A DNA stretch of 40,756 nt from an uncultured Rhodospirillales bacterium. GTDB lineage: Bacteria; Pseudomonadota; Alphaproteobacteria; RF32; CAG-239. The position numbers and the translations under genes were made by a program. The stretch is from the NCBI GenBank assembly GCA_902763185.1, contig CACWQT010000013.1, positions 1-40,756 of the forward strand, read 5' to 3'. Of this stretch, positions 16,113-24,626 are shown in pieces (position 1 is the stretch's first letter; each line of letters starts with the position of its first letter). The notes beneath the pieces are model-generated. The model was not told where the DNA came from. It worked only from the letters and a program-made list of their open reading frames with translations, and ran no database searches.

Positions 16113-17750
16113 CTATTTTCCTTTTTCTTTGGCGCGTTCTTTCATTTTATCCAAAGAAACTTTACGCTTTTCAGATATCTTATTCTTTTCGCTTTCAACC
16201 GCTTTTTTAGAGAAGCTATATCCCTCCATAGCATGTTCTGCCAAAACGGTATTAGCTGCAAATCCGGTATTTTCCACCATTTCTTTTGCCTTAGCAGCCT
16301 TACGAGCCTTGAGGGTATTTCTGATTTTGGTTGTATCAATTTTACCAGAAGCAAGTTCTTTTAACTCCACAAAAAACTTTTTCTGTTTAAGTTGTTTTGC
16401 GCGCAAGCGGTCATATCTTTTAGCAATTTCATCCTTACCATAATACTTGATAAAATATTCCCCTTCCCGGTCACTACCACCTTCCAAAGCATTTTTATAG
16501 GTATTAACGCGACCAGCTAAATCTGCTTGCCTAAACTGCTCATCAATCAACATAGCTTCAAAAATTATACGGAATTTTTCATCTTCAGCACCGAATTTTT
16601 GATAAGACGACTTAAGACCTTTAAGCAAACGCTGTTGAACTTCATCAGAAACATCCGGACAAAAGTAACTTTTCCTTTTTTCTTCAAAAAGTTCTATTAA
16701 ATTATCAAGTGCTTCACCCAATGCTTGACCGTTTTTAGCTTTAGCTCCGGCAAGTTTAAGCTCTATCATGGTCGCCCCTTTATGGGTTTTCAATAACTGA
16801 AGACCATATTTTTCCACCATTTCCTTAAAGGACATTTTTTCAAATTTATCTTTTTCATCTTTATCCATAAAGATGGATATATCACCTGTTTTATCAAAAT
16901 ATTTTCCTTTAAGTGCATCAGCCACAGCACGCATGGTCAATGCATTCAACACATCCTGACGCATTTCATCTTGCTTTTTTGAAGGATATTGACGACGATA
17001 CTTTATTGCTTCATCATTATATTTCTTGCTATAGAATTCACAAGTTTCTTTGCTGGGAAATCCCGCCTCAACCTGACTGGCTAATTTTTTAGCTTGCTCA
17101 TCTGTTAACATACGGAGTTCACCCTTAAGTGTCTCAACGCCCCAAGTATATGATTTACCACTAATCTTGTCCAAAAAAGACAATCTGTCATTAGGAACAG
17201 GCACAGCATCTAAGTTTTCTCCTTTAACTCGTGCTTTCACCAATTCTGTTAAATAATCCGTATATACACTCATGGCTTTGGCATTATAGTGCCGAGGACT
17301 AGCATACTGCATACTAATTGCGCGCATAGCATTGCCCCACACACATTGTGCAGTAAAAGCTTCCTCTACTTTAATTCTGTTTTCAGAAAATGCCTTTAAT
17401 GTTTCATTTAACTTATTTTCATCTACATTCGCATACGGTTGTGCCTCAAGATAATAATCTATTTTTTCTTTTGCAAAAGCAACATTTTCCCCATCATCAA
17501 ACGAAACTTTATCAAACGAAACTTTACGTGTTGCTTTTAGAGCTTGATCAAATATTTCTGCCAATTCATTTTCGCAATTATATGCATCTCTTGCAACACC
17601 ATGGCGGTCTTGGTCTGCACCGATAGCCGATTTTCCTACCTCTGTTTCAAGATAAACAAGCAATTCTGAGCGCTCACCATCTTTATAAAATAAGCTTTGA
17701 TGCAAATATATTTTATCAATTAAATCTTGGCTTTTATCATTTTTAGACAT
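16113..17750 (-). CDS. Uncharacterised charged, helical 545-aa protein
   Basis: Not recognised. The protein is rich in Lys, Glu and Asp, has no signal peptide or membrane helix, and looks almost entirely alpha-helical. Lysine-rich coiled-coil-like stretches lie in the last third (EIAKRYDRLRAKQLKQKKFF and the KKAVESEKNKISEKRKVSL tail). No catalytic motif is evident. Start: the ATG at 17750 has GAGGAG six nt upstream; an upstream in-frame ATG would add eight residues and has no such site. Size, charge and lack of motifs would fit a structural, scaffold or effector-like role, but none can be claimed. Its base use resembles the neighbouring AT-rich genes. Confidence 0.75.
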   Translation of the reverse strand: MSKNDKSQDLIDKIYLHQSLFYKDGERSELLVYLETEVGKSAIGADQDRHGVARDAYNCENELAEIFDQALKATRKVSFDKVSFDDGENVAFAKEKIDYYLEAQPYANVDENKLNETLKAFSENRIKVEEAFTAQCVWGNAMRAISMQYASPRHYNAKAMSVYTDYLTELVKARVKGENLDAVPVPNDRLSFLDKISGKSYTWGVETLKGELRMLTDEQAKKLASQVEAGFPSKETCEFYSKKYNDEAIKYRRQYPSKKQDEMRQDVLNALTMRAVADALKGKYFDKTGDISIFMDKDEKDKFEKMSFKEMVEKYGLQLLKTHKGATMIELKLAGAKAKNGQALGEALDNLIELFEEKRKSYFCPDVSDEVQQRLLKGLKSSYQKFGAEDEKFRIIFEAMLIDEQFRQADLAGRVNTYKNALEGGSDREGEYFIKYYGKDEIAKRYDRLRAKQLKQKKFFVELKELASGKIDTTKIRNTLKARKAAKAKEMVENTGFAANTVLAEHAMEGYSFSKKAVESEKNKISEKRKVSLDKMKERAKEKGK

Positions 17751-17928
17751 CACTTTCTCCTCGTTAAAATACAAAACCTAAGGAGATTATACCAAAAAAT
17801 CAAGTTAAAATCAACCCAAAATTTTACGGATATAAACTGATGCGCCATCTTTATAGAGACACGACTACCCCAATGCTCACTAAGCCGGTTAAACTAATCC
17901 AGCAATGAACTCGTATAGCTCCAATCCC

Positions 17929-18714
17929 CTACCACTCTATGATTTCGCCGTCATACGTCGGTTTCATATTATTTAAGCACTGGCGCTTCACCTCTTCATA
18001 ATCACTCTCAACCGCCATGTGGTTTATCACCATCCGCTTCGGATTGATTTTGGCGGCATAGTATTTAAGCTCGTCAAGGCCGGCATGAAAACGTGTGCCG
18101 AGCGGCGTCGTCAACGGCATAATCAAAACTTCCGGTTGCCGCTTAATGTATTTAAACACCCGCTCGTCTAAGCTCTTAAAATCGGCAATATGCACCACTT
18201 CACCGTCATTAAAAATATATCCGGTACTTTCGATATTATGCCCGATCATTTCAATCGGTGTCACTTTCAGTTGCTCTATCATAAAACTCATTTCATATTC
18301 CACAACATGCGGACGAAGAGCAGCCTTAAATATCGGATTTAAATTTTTCTCATCTTGACAGATAAGATAAGGAAACCGCGTGCAAATTGTTTGGATCATA
18401 TTTTTAGTGCCGTAAATATCAAGCATTTGCCCGCTCAAACGATTAATCTCACGCAAATCATCAATACCGTGCAAATGATCGGCATGCGAATGGGTATAAA
18501 ACACCGCATCCAATTTTTTGATATTATTTTTGATAAGTTGCCATCTTAAATCAGGAGAAGTATCAATCAAAAATTTCACCCCTGATAATTCCATATAAGT
18601 GCCGGTGCGCATCCGATAATTTTTCGGATTATTTGCATCACATGCGCCAAATCCGTTAGCCAGTGCCGGAACACCGGGGGCTGCTCCCGAACCTAAGATA
18701 ATTACTTTTGACAT
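17929..18714 (-). CDS. Metallo-beta-lactamase-fold hydrolase (PhnP-like phosphodiesterase)
   Basis: Metal-dependent hydrolase of the MBL fold, 261 aa. The metal-binding motif THSHADHLHG (HxHxDH, about residues 75-84) is intact, with further ligands expected at the histidine in EMIGHNIES, the aspartate in VVHIADFKS and the histidine of MVINHMAVE. The N-terminus VIILGSGAAPGVPAL is typical of the PhnP/RNase Z-like branch, whose members cleave cyclic phosphodiesters; the true substrate is unknown. The ATG overlaps the tatD 3' end by 13 nt, so translation is probably coupled. This tatD-MBL pairing is common in alphaproteobacteria. Confidence 0.9.
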   Translation of the reverse strand: MSKVIILGSGAAPGVPALANGFGACDANNPKNYRMRTGTYMELSGVKFLIDTSPDLRWQLIKNNIKKLDAVFYTHSHADHLHGIDDLREINRLSGQMLDIYGTKNMIQTICTRFPYLICQDEKNLNPIFKAALRPHVVEYEMSFMIEQLKVTPIEMIGHNIESTGYIFNDGEVVHIADFKSLDERVFKYIKRQPEVLIMPLTTPLGTRFHAGLDELKYYAAKINPKRMVINHMAVESDYEEVKRQCLNNMKPTYDGEIIEW

Positions 18715-19499
18715 CTTTTTCCCTCTTGTGCTTTAGTATATAAACGATAAAAATTCTCGGCGGTAATATCGGCAATCTCTGCCACGCTAACGCCTTTTAA
18801 CTCTGCCAACTTTTCTGCCGTTTTGATGATATACGCCGGTTCATTTTCTTTGCCGCGATACGGAACGGGTGCCAAATACGGACTATCCGTTTCAATTAAA
18901 ATTTTATCGGTTGGATACCCTTTAAACACTGCGCAAATTTCACCGGCACTCTTAAAAGTAATAATCCCCGAAGCTGAGATATAAAACCCCAATTCCTTAA
19001 CCGCATCGGCAAAGCTTTTATCTGAAGTAAAACAATGAATAACACCTCTTAAATGCGGATATTTTTTTACCCCGTCGTGCAAAATTTGGAGCATATCACT
19101 TTCTGCCTCGCGCTGATGAATCATAATGGGAAGTCCTGTTATCCCTGCCGCCTCCACATGACGAACAAACATTTCTTTTTGCTCGGCTTTACAGTCCGCC
19201 CCGTAATGATAATCAAGCCCGCATTCGCCAATCGCCGCCACATACGGATTATCGGTTGCATTCACAATATCTTCTACTTGAATCTTAGCCAATTTCTCCG
19301 GTGCGCTGTCAGGATGAATTCCAACCGATGTCCACATCATTGGCCCTTTATCTTGAGCATTAAACCGTGCACACATTTGAAGTTGCGCAGTCGCCTCATC
19401 CAAGTCTTTTCCGGCATTAAGAACCACCGTCACCCCCGCTTCATAAGCACGGTCAGCAACCTCATCATCCTCAATATGGCAATGACTGTCAATAAGCAT
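18702..19499 (-). CDS. tatD: TatD family metal-dependent deoxyribonuclease
   Basis: TIM-barrel metallohydrolase of the TatD family (3'-5' exonuclease/DNA-repair associated in studied members), about 265 aa. The metal ligands are visible: DSHCH at residues 4-8, the glutamate in AIGECGLDYHY, the histidine of MIHQREAE, the histidine in GVIHCFTSD and the aspartate in LIETDSPYLAPVPYRG. Start: the MLIDSH methionine at 19499 lies one base after the argS stop (TAAAATG), typical of coupled translation; a longer frame reaching into argS is unlikely. Second gene of argS-tatD-MBL. Confidence 0.93.
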   Translation of the reverse strand: MLIDSHCHIEDDEVADRAYEAGVTVVLNAGKDLDEATAQLQMCARFNAQDKGPMMWTSVGIHPDSAPEKLAKIQVEDIVNATDNPYVAAIGECGLDYHYGADCKAEQKEMFVRHVEAAGITGLPIMIHQREAESDMLQILHDGVKKYPHLRGVIHCFTSDKSFADAVKELGFYISASGIITFKSAGEICAVFKGYPTDKILIETDSPYLAPVPYRGKENEPAYIIKTAEKLAELKGVSVAEIADITAENFYRLYTKAQEGKRCQK

Positions 19500-19500
19500 T

Positions 19501-21264
19501 TTACATCTTTTCAGGCGCCTTAAAGCCCAATAATTGAATAGCAATATCAAGCGTATTTAAGGTCAGCATAATGAGAGCAACCAAAGATTTGAGCGCTGTT
19601 TCATTTTCTTCAGCCAAAATCTTCTTATCATGATAGAATACATTGAATTTATTAGCGACCTCGTAAACATAGGAGCAAATCATTGACGGCGCGTCTTTCT
19701 TAACCGCCTCGGTTACGGTATGCGAAAACCGTGTCAAACTTAACGCCAAATCACGCTCGGACGCCGATGTAATCGTGCCGAATTTTGCCCCTTTGATAGC
19801 CTCCGGATTTTTTTCTCTAAGCTTGGCCAATATTGATTTAATCCTGACCATGGTATATAAAATATACGGACCGGTATTCCCCTCAAAAGAGGCAAATTTA
19901 TCCAAATCAAAAATATAATTGCTCTCAATCGGGTTCATCAAATCGCCGTATTTCACCGCCGCCAAACCGATTATTTTTTTCAATTCCAAAACTTCATTGG
20001 CGTTCATCTGATCGGCATCTTTGATATTTACCGCATTTTCCACCAAGTCGAGCATTTCAGATAACTTCATCGTCCCGCCGGAACGCGTTTTAAAAGGCTT
20101 ACCGTCCTTACCATTGACCGTGCCGAAACCGATAAACGAAAGCTCTGTTTCAGGCTTTACAACGCCGGTCTTTTTTGCACAACGGAACACCCGCTCAAAG
20201 TGAAGTGATTGCCGCTTATCCACCACATAGGCCACCCTACCCGGCTTAAAATCATGTTCTCTTTGCACCAAGGTTGCCAAATCGGTCGTTTCATATATCG
20301 CACTGCCGTCAGATTTCAAGATAATGCATGGCGGTATCGGCGCGGTATCCGTGTCTTCTTTTACATCAACCACCAACGCACCCTCGCTGATATAAGCAAA
20401 CCCGTCATCTTTCATTTTATTGACCATCGCCGGAATATAAGTATCGGCATCGGACTCACCCAGCCAATAATCAAAATCAACATCTAAACGCTGATAATTA
20501 CGCTTCAAATCCGGAAGCGATACATTCATAATGTGTTTCCACAATGCACGATAACCACTGCGCCCCTCTTGCAACTCAACCGTTGCTTGACGCGCCGCTG
20601 CCAAATACGTTTCATCTTCTTTAGATTTTGCTGAAGCATACGGATATATCTCTTCCAAATCTTTTAAATCAAACGGTGCGGTTTCAGGATATTCCCCTTG
20701 ATAACTTTCATCAAAATAGCAAAGTTCCGGACGGCGAACAGAAAGCTCATGAATAATCAACCCCATCTGCAACCCGAAATCCCCCAAGTGAATATCGGCA
20801 ATGACCTTATGACCATAAAATTTGTTCATCCGTTTTAAGGCTTCGCCAATTACCGCCGAGCGCAGATGCCCCACGTGCAAAGGTTTGGCCACATTCGGCC
20901 CACCATAGTCAAAAACGATTGTTTGAGGTGTTTTTGTTTTTTCAAAACCGCACTCGGGAGTCGTTAACATACCTTGCATATAGTCGGTTAAAAAACGGTC
21001 TTTAACGGTGATATTGATAAACCCCGGCGCCACCAAAGAGACATTTTCAATCATCTCGTTTTCTGAGATATTGGCCATCACATCATTGGCAATCATCATC
21101 GGGGATTTGTGATATTGCTTTGCCCCGCTCATCGCCCCGTTGACCTGATATTGACACAAATCCGGACGTGCAGAAACCACCACGCGCCCGAAATCTTTAT
21201 CATATCCGGCCTTTTCAAAAGCTTCCATAAATATTTCGCTTAAATTTTCTATAACCGTTTTCAA
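19501..21264 (-). CDS. argS: Arginyl-tRNA synthetase
   Basis: Charges tRNA-Arg with arginine; class I synthetase, cytoplasmic, 587 aa (normal length). The HIGH-type motif is in PNVAKPLHVGHLRSAVIG (about residue 140). The KMSK region appears as RSGGTMKLSEML, a degenerate form usual in ArgRS. The C-terminal DALR anticodon-binding domain is present (ALSLTRFSHTVTEAVKKDAP to YVYEVANKFNVFYHD). The start codon is TTG at 21264, supported by AAGGAG six nt upstream and by the family N-terminus. It leads an operon with tatD and the MBL gene from a strong promoter at 21303-21331. Confidence 0.97.
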   Translation of the reverse strand: MKTVIENLSEIFMEAFEKAGYDKDFGRVVVSARPDLCQYQVNGAMSGAKQYHKSPMMIANDVMANISENEMIENVSLVAPGFINITVKDRFLTDYMQGMLTTPECGFEKTKTPQTIVFDYGGPNVAKPLHVGHLRSAVIGEALKRMNKFYGHKVIADIHLGDFGLQMGLIIHELSVRRPELCYFDESYQGEYPETAPFDLKDLEEIYPYASAKSKEDETYLAAARQATVELQEGRSGYRALWKHIMNVSLPDLKRNYQRLDVDFDYWLGESDADTYIPAMVNKMKDDGFAYISEGALVVDVKEDTDTAPIPPCIILKSDGSAIYETTDLATLVQREHDFKPGRVAYVVDKRQSLHFERVFRCAKKTGVVKPETELSFIGFGTVNGKDGKPFKTRSGGTMKLSEMLDLVENAVNIKDADQMNANEVLELKKIIGLAAVKYGDLMNPIESNYIFDLDKFASFEGNTGPYILYTMVRIKSILAKLREKNPEAIKGAKFGTITSASERDLALSLTRFSHTVTEAVKKDAPSMICSYVYEVANKFNVFYHDKKILAEENETALKSLVALIMLTLNTLDIAIQLLGFKAPEKM

Positions 21265-21302
21265 CGTCAGCTCCTTATTTTTATCATCAAAAATCTGAAA
21301 GC

Positions 21303-21331
21303 GTTATAGCTTTTTAGCCGCCCTCTGTCAA
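21303..21331 (-). promoter_or_regulatory. argS operon promoter
   Basis: Minus strand TTGACA (21331-21326), 17-nt spacer, TATAAC (21308-21303), about 38 nt ahead of the TTG start. Confidence 0.85.
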
Positions 21332-21376
21332 GAAGAATTTTTGCCCCCAAAAAACTTAAAAATAACATTGTAATTG

Positions 21377-21530
21377 CCAAATTGTCATCCCTCCGAACAT
21401 CAGTGAGGATTAGGGATCTTCTGATTATAATAAGGATGAATTTACCTCTCCGACTCTCCGCTAGCGGAGAGTGACAATATTGAAGGTCGCTTATCATTCG
21501 GACTTCGCCGAATGAGCGATGACATCTAAA
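21377..21530. repeat. Cluster of short hairpin repeats
   Basis: Three repeats sit in the argS/21773 spacer: GTCATCCC...GAGGATTAGGGATCTTC near 21383-21423; a perfect 20-nt palindrome at 21453-21472 (ACTCTCCGCTAGCGGAGAGT); and CATTCGG..CCGAATG around 21495-21516. No gene is supported here. Confidence 0.6.
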
Positions 21531-21583
21531 TTATTCCCATTTAAACTTGAAAATTGTTCTCCCGAACGATTTTTGCCATGGGT

Positions 21584-21685
21584 GGGATAAAATGCCCTGC
21601 TGGAAGCAGATTTGCGACTGCGGTTTACAAAACCGGTAAATAAAGGAGAAAATCTGCAATCATGAGGACGTTTTAGCACGCCCCC
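21584..21685. repeat. Family III palindrome, copy b
   Basis: Outer arms GGGATAAAATGCCC and GGACGTTTTAGCACG. The inner helix GCAGATTT/AAATCTGC has compensated changes relative to the copy at 3657. The apical hairpin is TTTACAAAACCGGTAAA. Here it is not next to a stop codon but lies between two divergent genes. Confidence 0.8.
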
Positions 21686-21698
21686 AACATAAACCCTC

Positions 21699-21727
21699 TT
21701 GACAAATCCTCAAACCGCACTTATGCT
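21699..21727 (+). promoter_or_regulatory. Promoter of orphan gene 21773
   Basis: TTGACA (21699-21704), 17-nt spacer, TATGCT (21722-21727); the ATG is 45 nt after the -10 box and lacks a Shine-Dalgarno. Confidence 0.8.
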
Positions 21728-21772
21728 GAGCGCCATTAAAAAATTATTATTCACCCTTTAAATTTATGTCAC

Positions 21773-22420
21773 ATGAAAGTAGAAATCAAATTATTCTCAG
21801 AACTTTCTCGGCATCCCGAGACAAAAAAAGGTGCTTTTCCTGACTTTCACTTTACCACTCTCTCGCTTTATGAAAAGACCTGTCCGTTCTGCGGTCAGCT
21901 GCTTAATAACGCAGAGTGCACATGTGAAAAGTATAACAAGGCAAAGAAGGCTCTCTTGAACACATTCAAGGTTGATAAACCTCTGTGGCTAAGGCAAAAC
22001 ATTGACTCTCTGCCCCAAAGTTTCTTAAACCCCAGTGATGTTATTATTACCCCTGTCGCGCCGCCGGATAATGCACTCATTCTCTTTGATGAGGGCACCA
22101 CGGCAGAGCTTTTGGCCGCCGTTAAGCCGGAGTTGTGGTATGTCTCCAGAGGAGAATTGACCACCAAGAATTTAACGTTTTACATCCGCAAGCGCGGCGA
22201 TGTGCAGTATTACTTCTGCGAAATAAAAAACATCCCGCCCAACACCTTATGTCTGTTAAAAAATGCCACCAAGATTATCCTCGGTTACACCGAAGAAGAG
22301 ACCATCGTAGATCCGAATGCACCGAAAGGAACGCTCGGTAACTACCACATTGAGCCGCACGAGCATATCGTTGCCGAATACTCATATAACGAATATCTCT
22401 TAAAGTTGACCGAACTCTGA
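21773..22420 (+). CDS. Uncharacterised 215-aa protein with small zinc-knuckle motif
   Basis: Not recognised. A possible zinc site near the N-terminus has cysteines at 37, 40, 49 and 51 (CPFCGQLLNNAECTCEKY). The rest looks like a globular alpha/beta domain with a hydrophobic core and no signal peptide or membrane helix. The zinc-ribbon-first layout might mean nucleic acid or protein binding, but that is only inference. The gene is solitary, with its own promoter and a very good terminator. The leader (ending TTATGTCAC) has no ribosome binding site, as for 9596 and 22559. Confidence 0.72.
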   Translation: MKVEIKLFSELSRHPETKKGAFPDFHFTTLSLYEKTCPFCGQLLNNAECTCEKYNKAKKALLNTFKVDKPLWLRQNIDSLPQSFLNPSDVIITPVAPPDNALILFDEGTTAELLAAVKPELWYVSRGELTTKNLTFYIRKRGDVQYYFCEIKNIPPNTLCLLKNATKIILGYTEEETIVDPNAPKGTLGNYHIEPHEHIVAEYSYNEYLLKLTEL

Positions 22421-22424
22421 AAGC

Positions 22425-22457
22425 AAAGCTCTTATCCAACCGGATAAGAGCTTTTTT
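22425..22457 (+). terminator. Intrinsic terminator after gene 21773
   Basis: AGCTCTTATCC / GGATAAGAGCT stem followed by six T. Confidence 0.9.
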
Positions 22458-22484
22458 AATATCAAAAGTTTTTAAAATTATGCA

Positions 22485-22513
22485 TTGACCACAACGCAAA
22501 AAAGTGATATTGT
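22485..22513 (+). promoter_or_regulatory. Promoter of orphan gene 22559
   Basis: TTGACC (22485-22490), 17-nt spacer, TATTGT (22508-22513); again 45 nt from the ATG with no Shine-Dalgarno. Confidence 0.75.
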
Positions 22514-22558
22514 CATAATGATAGTTATCTTTATGTCTAACCCCAAAAAAAATTGCGT

Positions 22559-23521
22559 ATGGGAAAGAATTATTTAGCAGACGTGGCAAACCTCTGCCGC
22601 GTAGATGAGAGTAAATTAATGGGCGCAGCACAGCGTGAGTTGGTATTAGATTTCATTCTGCCGCTGGGTGTGGAACCGACCGGACAAGATACCCGCGGCT
22701 GGCGTATCTCCCCGCAGTTCATGCAGTTTATGACCGACTGGGGACAGTATTGCGTTTCAGAAGACCGTGCAACCGGCGAACTCCTGATGGAGATTGCCCT
22801 GCAACGCCTTTCCAAAGGCGCCATCATCCGCACCATCCACTGGAACGAGGCCTTTGAGAAATCTTTGGACGAGTTTAAGGTTAAAGAGACAGATAGCGAA
22901 GATGTGAAGGAGCACAAGCGCCTGAACTATGCCGCCAAGAACGAGGAATTCCTCGCCGCCACCGCGCAAGACCTCTATGCCAACTACAACCCGTGGTTTG
23001 CTCTGCCGGAAGAATACCGTAAGTATTCCAACTGGTATGATCAGCCCGGCTTGATGGAACAGGCCTGCTGGAACTTTGTGAAGGAGAACCTCTGGTTTTG
23101 CATGGAGCGTCTGAACAATGCTGTTTGGCGCGGCCACGCCGAGAAGATTTGTGTTGCCCTGTTACAGCACATCAGCTCAGACGGCAAAGAGCTGAACGGC
23201 TACCTCTGGAACGAGGACCTCGTCAAAGAGCCTCTCACGGAGATCTATCAAACCGTTGAAACACTGGCTGTCCGCCACTTTGGTGTTGAGAAGGTCGCAC
23301 GCATCCTGCTCCCGACATGGCGTGAGCACAAGCCCTTCTTTAAGGAGCACGCCACGGAGATTGACTTCAAGGCGCTCTTTAAGGGAAAAGGTAACGCGCA
23401 CCTGAACTACGAGCGCGAAGCAAAGGAGTTCTTCGGCAAGAAGATGCGCCGGTTCTTAAAAATTTTCGGCAGACTAGAAAATGCCGTCAACAACAAGGTC
23501 AAAGAGGCGATGGTTGCTTAA
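22559..23521 (+). CDS. Uncharacterised 320-aa protein, atypical codon use
   Basis: Not recognised. Soluble, helix-rich and rich in Trp and Tyr (YANYNPWFALPEEYRKYSNWY, WNFVKENLWFCMERL). It has no signal peptide, membrane segment or obvious catalytic motif. The C-terminus is basic (NYEREAKEFFGKKMRRFLKI). Codon choice differs clearly from the neighbours: CTG/CTC for Leu and AAG for Lys dominate, where surrounding genes prefer TTA/TTG and AAA. This suggests strong expression or foreign origin. Start: the ATG at 22559 lies 45 nt after the -10 box; an in-frame TTG two codons earlier is less likely. The leader has AACCCC 14 nt before the ATG and no ribosome site. A terminator follows directly. Confidence 0.78.
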   Translation: MGKNYLADVANLCRVDESKLMGAAQRELVLDFILPLGVEPTGQDTRGWRISPQFMQFMTDWGQYCVSEDRATGELLMEIALQRLSKGAIIRTIHWNEAFEKSLDEFKVKETDSEDVKEHKRLNYAAKNEEFLAATAQDLYANYNPWFALPEEYRKYSNWYDQPGLMEQACWNFVKENLWFCMERLNNAVWRGHAEKICVALLQHISSDGKELNGYLWNEDLVKEPLTEIYQTVETLAVRHFGVEKVARILLPTWREHKPFFKEHATEIDFKALFKGKGNAHLNYEREAKEFFGKKMRRFLKIFGRLENAVNNKVKEAMVA

Positions 23522-23540
23522 AGAGCACCACTCCAAACAA

Positions 23541-23575
23541 AAAAGCCCCTACCGCAACGGTAGGAGCTTTTTTGT
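23541..23575 (+). terminator. Intrinsic terminator after gene 22559
   Basis: AGCCCCTACCG / CGGTAGGAGCT stem with a CAA loop and a T run; A-runs on the left could also serve the convergent minus-strand operon ending at 23592. Confidence 0.9.
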
Positions 23576-23591
23576 TTTCCTTAAACATCAT

Positions 23592-24104
23592 CTAATCTTT
23601 CAGTCTTTTATGATGATGTTCTTTTTTCATCTCTTTTAAGATTTCTTTTTGGCTATCGGTCAACACACTTTCAAAATGTTCGCGATTAACCTTGCGGAGT
23701 TCCTTCATTTGTTGATGTAAGTTTTCCATTTCCTTAAACAAAGGTTCCATTTTGGCCATGTCGGCTTTGCGCATTTCATCAAGTTTTTCCTTTTGCTCAT
23801 CGGTCAAACCCAATTTTTTGGCAAAACGTTCTTTCATCTCCGGTGTCGGCTCAAAATGTTTGCCCTTAAAGCCATGATGACGATGATGACGCTTAAAATC
23901 ACCTTTTTGACCATGCATATCACCTTTATCAAAATGAGCTTTAGGCATATTCATCTCTGCAAACGGCAGATGATGCGGCATCATTTTAGGTGCTTTGTAA
24001 TGTGACGAACAACAACCGAATGTCAGTATTCCCAACGTAACAACCACTCCGGCCACAAATGAAACGGCGATTGTTGTAACCAATTTTTTCTCGTTCTTCT
24101 CCAT
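23592..24104 (-). CDS. Spy/CpxP/CnrX-like periplasmic His-rich protein
   Basis: Predicted membrane-anchored or exported periplasmic protein, 170 aa. The N-terminal hydrophobic segment is at 8-29 (VTTIAVSFVAGVVVTLGILTFG) and may be an uncleaved anchor. A His/Met/Lys-rich stretch (about 34-80, with HHRHHGFKGKHF) is a plausible metal-binding region. The C-terminal helical hairpin has the LTxxQ-type motif twice (LGLTDEQKEKLDEMR and LTDSQKEILKEM), the hallmark of the Spy/CpxP/ZraP/CnrX fold. In CnrX such a domain senses Ni/Co and controls an anti-sigma factor; Spy and CpxP act in envelope stress. It lies 21 nt after an ECF sigma gene, behind AAAGGA, supporting a sensor role. Metal identity is unknown. 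Confidence 0.8.
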   Translation of the reverse strand: MEKNEKKLVTTIAVSFVAGVVVTLGILTFGCCSSHYKAPKMMPHHLPFAEMNMPKAHFDKGDMHGQKGDFKRHHRHHGFKGKHFEPTPEMKERFAKKLGLTDEQKEKLDEMRKADMAKMEPLFKEMENLHQQMKELRKVNREHFESVLTDSQKEILKEMKKEHHHKRLKD

Positions 24105-24125
24105 TGTTTTATCCTTTCTAAAAAA

Positions 24126-24626
24126 CTATAATTCCAAATATGCGAGCTTGTCATGCAACTTAGCTTTTGCATTATGAAGTCTTGATTTCAAAGTTCCGAC
24201 ATTAATTTTCATTTTTTCTGCGGCGCGCTCATAAGTTAAGCCCTTAAACTCAACCAAAATAACAGCTTGTTTCATCTCTTTTGGGAGTTTGTTTACCGCA
24301 TCTAAAATAATTTTTTGCCGACACTTGATGAGCCATTTTTTCTCCGGATTATCATTATCCGAGATAAATTCCATACCGCCTGTTTCTTCATCAACCGAAG
24401 CCATCAGCAGTTTTTGGCTCTTGCTTTTAAGCACATCACGACAATAATTTTCCGCGACGGTTTTAATCCACCCAAAGAGTTTATCCTGCTCTTTATATTC
24501 CGGAAATTTCTCCCAAAGTCGGATATAAATTTCCTGTTCGATGTCTTCATCGCGGCGACAAAGCATCAGACGAACGGTATTCTCCACAATTCGTTGACAT
24601 TGCCGTCTTGTCTTTTCATCACTCAT
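24126..24626 (-). CDS. ECF-type RNA polymerase sigma factor
   Basis: Group 4 sigma70-family factor, 166 aa, with only regions 2 and 4. Region 2 runs from about 12 to 75, with the EDIEQEIYIRLWEKFPEY core-binding part and FGWIKTVAENYCRDVLKSK for -10 recognition. Region 4 (about 110-160) has LPKEMKQAVILVEFKGLTYE and the helix-turn-helix MKINVGTLKSRLHNAKAKL. Its ATG overlaps the stop of the upstream small membrane gene by one base (TGATG), so the two are translationally coupled, as is usual for sigma/anti-sigma pairs. The downstream gene is the Spy/CnrX-like protein. The order is membrane protein, sigma, periplasmic protein; compare cnrYXH. Confidence 0.93.
   Translation of the reverse strand: MSDEKTRRQCQRIVENTVRLMLCRRDEDIEQEIYIRLWEKFPEYKEQDKLFGWIKTVAENYCRDVLKSKSQKLLMASVDEETGGMEFISDNDNPEKKWLIKCRQKIILDAVNKLPKEMKQAVILVEFKGLTYERAAEKMKINVGTLKSRLHNAKAKLHDKLAYLEL

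Noticed and set aside
22533..22577. Short upstream open frame of 14 codons overlapping the start of gene 22559
   Set aside because: Begins with ATG in the leader and ends inside the gene, but has no ribosome site and no visible equivalent ahead of the other orphan genes.
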